Below, one piece after another: positions 6,695 through 9,356 of a stretch of 9,356 bases of DNA; position 1 is the first letter of the stretch, and each line of letters begins with the position of its first letter. Location of the stretch: NCBI GenBank assembly GCA_016788685.1, contig JAEUSS010000643.1, positions 1 through 9,356 of the forward strand, written 5' to 3'. The stretch is from Prolixibacteraceae bacterium. GTDB taxonomy: Bacteria > Bacteroidota > Bacteroidia > Bacteroidales > Prolixibacteraceae. The notes under the pieces were generated by a model, which was not told the DNA's origin, did not search any database, and saw only the letters and a list, made by a program, of their open reading frames with translations. Both the position numbers and the translations under genes were made by a program.

Positions 6695-7033
6695 TTACAA
6701 TTCTTTATTTCTATTTTCCTTTGCAGGATTCCGATGATAAATCTGATTGGTTACAAATTCCTCGTAAGCAATCAAGGTTGGTTTCGGAAGACGTTCGTAG
6801 TATTTTGAGATTTCGATTTGCTCGCGATTTTCAAATACTTCCTCCAGATTATCGGTATAAGAAGCAAATTCCTGCAATTTCTGGCTCAGTTCCTCTTTCA
6901 TTTCCGAAGCAATCTGATTTGAACGTTTAGCCAAAATCATAACTGTTTCATAAACATTACCAGTACGGCTTTCCAATTCTCTCAAATCCCTCGAAATTGT
7001 TGTTGATTCTGCTTTTGTTTTCTTGAAATCCAT
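6695..7033 (-). CDS. rpoZ: RNA polymerase omega subunit, Rpb6/RpoZ-like, Bacteroidota type
   Basis: This 112-residue protein fits the RNA polymerase Rpb6/omega family (PF01192), which helps assemble and stabilise the beta' subunit of the core enzyme. The central helix TGNVYETVMILAKRSNQIA (24-42) corresponds to the conserved 'fel..iaakRarqi' region of omega. KPTLIAYEEF (84-93) corresponds to the conserved 'KPt.iAleEi' strand-helix. Between them lies an insert of about 40 charged residues (SEMKEELSQKLQEF...), which makes it longer than the ~90-residue proteobacterial omega but normal for Bacteroidota. There is no signal peptide. It lies 6 bp after bamD and 11 bp before coaBC; omega next to coaBC is seen in many bacterial phyla and supports the call. 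It is very likely co-transcribed from the bamD promoter. Confidence 0.9.
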   Translation of the reverse strand: MDFKKTKAESTTISRDLRELESRTGNVYETVMILAKRSNQIASEMKEELSQKLQEFASYTDNLEEVFENREQIEISKYYERLPKPTLIAYEEFVTNQIYHRNPAKENRNKEL

Positions 7034-7039
7034 ATTATT

Positions 7040-7852
7040 TTAAATATTTGAATCCGGTTTATAATTTAACAGTTTGGCTGCTGTTTCGTAATACTTTTCA
7101 ACTTCTTTCCGGTACTTACTCTCCGGATATTCGTCGACAAAGGTAAAATATTCATCCAAAGCAGAACTCAAACGTTCGCGTTTTTTTTCTTCAACACTTC
7201 GTACGGCAAGCAAATACTTCGACTTTAACAGCATGTACATCAGTTCTTCGCGGTACTTGGTATCCGGAAAATCCTTCAGTGACGAGCCTAAAGCGACCAC
7301 TGCAGCCTTGTAGTTGTCCAGATCATAATAAAGTTTTCCACTCAGGTATGATTTGTAAACCAATTTGTCCCTCATTTCAATAATCAGCCGGTTGGCTTCA
7401 TCCACCCGGGTTGATTTCGGGTACAAGTTGATAAACAATTGCAGCGCATCAATGGCATTCTGGGTTACTTGCTGGTCGAGTCGAGGACTCGGAGAATCCA
7501 GGTAGAAACAATATCCGACCATGAACTGTGATTCTTCGGCATATTCGCTCCTCGGAAATTCTTTAATCAACAATTTGAAATAATGACCTGCCATCAAATT
7601 GTCTTTCATTCCGAACTGACTTTTGGCATAATAATAATATACCTTGTCGGCACGACTGGTACCTCTGACAATGTTAATAAGCTCTTTCAGAAGTGTTGAA
7701 GAACGAACAAACTCTCCTCCTTCGTAATATTCAAGCGCTTTTTTATACTTAAATTCGTAATCCGTGCTCTTTACAATTTTATTATAGTCGCTGCATGAAC
7801 TGAGCAACATTGCAAGAAGAACAACTATTGGTGTGAAATTTCTCATTTTCAT
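7040..7852 (-). CDS. bamD: Outer membrane protein assembly factor BamD (YfiO-like lipoprotein)
   Basis: This is an outer-membrane lipoprotein of the BAM complex, which inserts beta-barrel proteins with BamA. From the ATG at 7852 it has 270 residues: signal peptide MKMRNFTPIVVLLAMLLSSC with lipobox LSSC and lipidated Cys20. The mature part is built of about five TPR-like helical pairs, visible as repeated patterns: FKYKKALEYYEGGEFVRSST, KVYYYYAKSQFGMKDNLMAG, SEYAEESQFMVGYCFY, YKSYLSGKLYYDLDNYKAAV and LSSALDEYFTFVDEYPESKY. Length fits BamD. The frame extends to ATGs at 7858 and 7873; those starts add MYICAML before the signal peptide. I prefer 7852 because it gives the cleaner lipoprotein signal, and a TATATTTG motif (7870-7863) overlaps the upstream codons. 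It is the first gene of the bamD-rpoZ-coaBC-DUF4835-recN block. Confidence 0.92.
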   Translation of the reverse strand: MKMRNFTPIVVLLAMLLSSCSDYNKIVKSTDYEFKYKKALEYYEGGEFVRSSTLLKELINIVRGTSRADKVYYYYAKSQFGMKDNLMAGHYFKLLIKEFPRSEYAEESQFMVGYCFYLDSPSPRLDQQVTQNAIDALQLFINLYPKSTRVDEANRLIIEMRDKLVYKSYLSGKLYYDLDNYKAAVVALGSSLKDFPDTKYREELMYMLLKSKYLLAVRSVEEKKRERLSSALDEYFTFVDEYPESKYRKEVEKYYETAAKLLNYKPDSNI

Positions 7853-7862
7853 TAACATGGCG

Positions 7863-7924
7863 CAAATATACATTTTTATACAAAATTCAGGGCCGAAAAA
7901 TAGAATGAATTATCCAGAAAACAA
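7863..7924 (-). promoter_or_regulatory. Candidate promoter region of the bamD operon
   Basis: Two candidates read on the minus strand. (a) TTG (7924-7922), 19 bp, then TATTTTTC (7902-7895), matching seven of eight TAnnTTTG positions and giving a leader of roughly 36 nt to the ATG at 7852. (b) An exact TATATTTG at 7870-7863, which overlaps the codons of the longest possible bamD start but has its nearest TTTG only 10 bp upstream. Candidate (a) has the better spacing. Confidence 0.35.
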
Positions 7925-7948
7925 TCCGGTTTAGTATAAATTAACAAA

Positions 7949-7979
7949 TTTGCAGACTTATTAAAAAGAATTACTTTTG
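7949..7979 (+). promoter_or_regulatory. Bacteroidota sigma-type promoter for the oxoamine synthase gene
   Basis: TTTG (7949-7952), a 19-bp spacer and TACTTTTG (7972-7979) fit the phylum's primary-sigma consensus (TTTG, 17-23 bp, TAnnTTTG) at every fixed position. Transcription would start near 7985, giving a leader of about 20 nt before the GTG at 8006. It is the best promoter match I found in the window. Confidence 0.65.
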
Positions 7980-8005
7980 CAATTCAAATTTAAAAACCAG
8001 ATCAA

Positions 8006-9253
8006 GTGGACATATTTGAAAAACTGAGGAACAACATGGGAAGCCTGGGTAAGTACATGAATCAGGCTCATGGATACTTCGCATTCCCAAAGCTGGAAGG
8101 CGAAATAGGTACCAGAATGAAATTCAGGGGTAAAGAAGTTTTAGTGTGGAGTTTGAACAATTATATTGGATTAGCTAATCATCCGGAAGTCCGGGAAGCT
8201 GATGCTCAAGCTGCAGCTGACTACGGAATGGCATACCCGATGGGAGCCAGAATGATGTCGGGGCAAACCAGTAAGCACGAAGAACTGGAGCAAAATCTGG
8301 CAAATTTTGTTGGTAAGCAGGATGCGTTTTTATTGAACTTCGGATATCAGGGAATGGTGTCCATCATTGATGCCGTTTGCGGACGCAATGATGTGATTGT
8401 TTACGATTCGGAATCTCACGCCTGTATCCTCGACGGTGTCAGGTTGCACATGGGCAAACGTTTCGTATACGCCCACAACAACATCGACAGCCTGAGGAAC
8501 ATGCTCACTAAAGCCACCCGCCTGGCAGAAAAACAAGGCGGAGGTATCTTAGTAATTACCGAAGGTGTGTTTGGAATGGCCGGTGACCTGGGAAAACTGG
8601 ATGAAATCGCCCAACTCAAAGACGAATTCAAATTCCGTTTACTGGTTGATGATGCCCACGGATTTGGAACCATGGGTGCCACCGGAGCCGGAACTCCTGA
8701 ACATTTTGGAGTGATGGACAAAATCGACCTGCTGTTCGGCACATTCGCCAAATCAATGGCCGGTATCGGGGCTTTTATCGCCTGCGACGAAGACATCTGC
8801 AACTACCTGCGCTACAACATGCGTTCACAAACGTTCGCAAAATCATTGCCGATGCCTATGGTTATCGGAGCATTGAAACGCCTGGAACTGCTGCGCACCC
8901 GTCCTGAACTGAGAGAAAAACTTTGGTACGTGGTTAACAAACTTCAAAGCGGACTGAAAGAACAAGGCTTTGATCTGGGAGTAACCAACTCTTGCGTTAC
9001 ACCGGTCTATTTCAAAGGCGGTGTCGGCGAAGCTACCAACGTAGTTATGGACTTGCGTGAAAACTTCAACGTGTTCTGTTCGGTAGTAGCCTACCCGGTT
9101 ATTCCGAAAGGACAAATCATGCTTCGGTTGATTCCTACAGCCATGCACACTCTGGAAGATGTAGAATACACCATCAAAGCATTCTCCGAAGTACGCAAGA
9201 AACTGGAAGAAGGCAAATACAACACTTCACAAATTCCATCAATCGCTGATTAA
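8006..9253 (+). CDS. PLP-dependent alpha-oxoamine synthase (serine palmitoyltransferase/AONS-like)
   Basis: This 415-residue enzyme of the alpha-oxoamine synthase family condenses an amino acid with an acyl-CoA, releasing CO2. The fold-type I PLP motifs are complete: NYIGLANHP at 52-60, GMAYPMGARMMSGQTSKHEELE at 74-95, the ring-stacking H138 in DSESHACILDG, D215 and H218 in VDDAHGFGTMG, and Schiff-base K249 in FGTFAKSMAG. The C-terminal domain contains VYPVIPKG-like AYPVIPKGQIMLRLIPTA at 363-380. The 415-residue Bacteroidota type differs at the N-terminus from the ~395-residue Bacteroides-type serine palmitoyltransferase, so the substrate could be serine (sphingolipids), cysteate (sulfonolipids) or another amino acid. 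No biotin or lipid genes are adjacent to decide. The start is GTG at 8006: a TAA lies five codons upstream and MDIFEKL fits the family. It is monocistronic, with its own promoter (7949-7979) and terminator (9268-9303), and diverges from bamD. Confidence 0.9.
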   Translation: MDIFEKLRNNMGSLGKYMNQAHGYFAFPKLEGEIGTRMKFRGKEVLVWSLNNYIGLANHPEVREADAQAAADYGMAYPMGARMMSGQTSKHEELEQNLANFVGKQDAFLLNFGYQGMVSIIDAVCGRNDVIVYDSESHACILDGVRLHMGKRFVYAHNNIDSLRNMLTKATRLAEKQGGGILVITEGVFGMAGDLGKLDEIAQLKDEFKFRLLVDDAHGFGTMGATGAGTPEHFGVMDKIDLLFGTFAKSMAGIGAFIACDEDICNYLRYNMRSQTFAKSLPMPMVIGALKRLELLRTRPELREKLWYVVNKLQSGLKEQGFDLGVTNSCVTPVYFKGGVGEATNVVMDLRENFNVFCSVVAYPVIPKGQIMLRLIPTAMHTLEDVEYTIKAFSEVRKKLEEGKYNTSQIPSIAD

Positions 9254-9267
9254 GAAAACTATATCAT

Positions 9268-9303
9268 AAAACCATCCTCAAAAGGGATGGTTTTTCTTTT
9301 TAT
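9268..9303 (+). terminator. Rho-independent terminator of the oxoamine synthase gene
   Basis: The stem AAAACCATCC (9268-9277) pairs perfectly with GGATGGTTTT (9285-9294) around the 7-nt loop TCAAAAG. A T-rich tract follows (TTTTTCTTTTTAT from 9291). It starts 15 bp after the stop codon and separates the gene from the downstream tRNA. Confidence 0.85.
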
Positions 9304-9321
9304 ATTTAAGGTCAAATTCAG

Positions 9322-9356
9322 GCCTCCTTGGCTCAGTTGGTAGAGCAGCTCATTCG
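9322..9356 (+). tRNA. tRNA, 5' 35 nt only; probably tRNA-Thr(CGU)
   Basis: The window ends inside this gene. Visible parts in canonical spacing: acceptor strand GCCTCCT (1-7), T8 G9, D-stem GCTC (10-13), D-loop AGTTGGTA, D-stem GAGC (22-25), A26, anticodon strand GCTCA (27-31), TT (32-33) and the first two anticodon bases CG (34-35). A CGN anticodon allows Thr (CGU), Ala (CGC), Pro (CGG) or Ser (CGA). The GCC start of the acceptor does not fit typical bacterial Ala (GGG) or Pro (CGG), and the D-arm does not fit Ser, leaving Thr as most likely. The third anticodon base lies outside the window. Confidence 0.85.

Noticed and set aside
8416..8802. 128-codon minus-strand ORF opposite the oxoamine synthase
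   Set aside because: Antisense to the catalytic core of an intact gene; Pro/Ser-rich composition is a product of reading the complement.
9322..9356. tRNA as an integration site with an attached element
   Set aside because: Only the 5' half is visible and no integrase or direct repeat is present in the window.
1..9356. CRISPR array, insertion sequence, phage, toxin-antitoxin or defence cassette
   Set aside because: No spaced direct repeats, transposase, integrase, nuclease or toxin-like genes were seen; all larger genes are assigned to core families or to one unknown membrane protein.

Overview
The window comes from a member of the Bacteroidota (Bacteroidetes). The evidence is the gene content (a DUF4835 protein, the Bacteroidota form of RNA polymerase omega, a 415-residue alpha-oxoamine synthase, a DUF2807 protein), the near absence of Shine-Dalgarno sites, and promoter-like sequences of the TTTG / TAnnTTTG type used by the primary sigma factor of this phylum. 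Moderate GC would suit a Bacteroidales or Marinilabiliales-like lineage, but the genus cannot be read from the sequence. It is mostly a core-genome neighbourhood: no mobile element, CRISPR array, phage gene or defence cassette is visible.

Layout. Positions 1-613 (minus) hold the N-terminal 204 residues of a secreted DUF2807 protein that runs off the left edge. Upstream of it, on the same strand, is a 203-residue membrane protein of unknown function (780-1391). Diverging from these is an iron/zinc-type alcohol dehydrogenase of the YqhD group (1522-2676, plus). A 92-bp imperfect inverted repeat with a T-tract separates it from the convergent minus-strand block. That block reads, in transcription order, bamD (7852-7040), rpoZ, coaBC, a DUF4835 gene and recN (4434-2782), with gaps of 6, 11, 41 and 81 bp. 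It looks like one operon, possibly with an extra promoter before recN. Diverging from bamD, a plus-strand gene (8006-9253) encodes a serine palmitoyltransferase / AONS-type enzyme. It has a very good promoter and a clear hairpin terminator, and is followed by the first 35 nt of a tRNA, probably tRNA-Thr(CGU), cut by the right edge.

How the genes work together. The minus-strand block mixes outer-membrane biogenesis (BamD lipoprotein, secreted DUF4835 protein), transcription (omega), coenzyme A synthesis (CoaBC) and DNA repair (RecN). The rpoZ-coaBC pairing is widespread in bacteria, and as far as I recall the larger cluster is conserved in Bacteroidota. CoaBC, the CoA-dependent oxoamine synthase and the outer-membrane genes all bear on envelope lipid and protein supply, but that link is inference.

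The most interesting observations are inside coaBC. An uninterrupted A11 run in the linker between the CoaC and CoaB domains is placed so that gain or loss of a single A gives a stop within a few codons, which would yield a free CoaC domain. The CoaC domain also has Asp125 and Ser158 where the E. coli enzyme has its functional Asn125 and Cys158. I did not find a clear undescribed multi-gene system.
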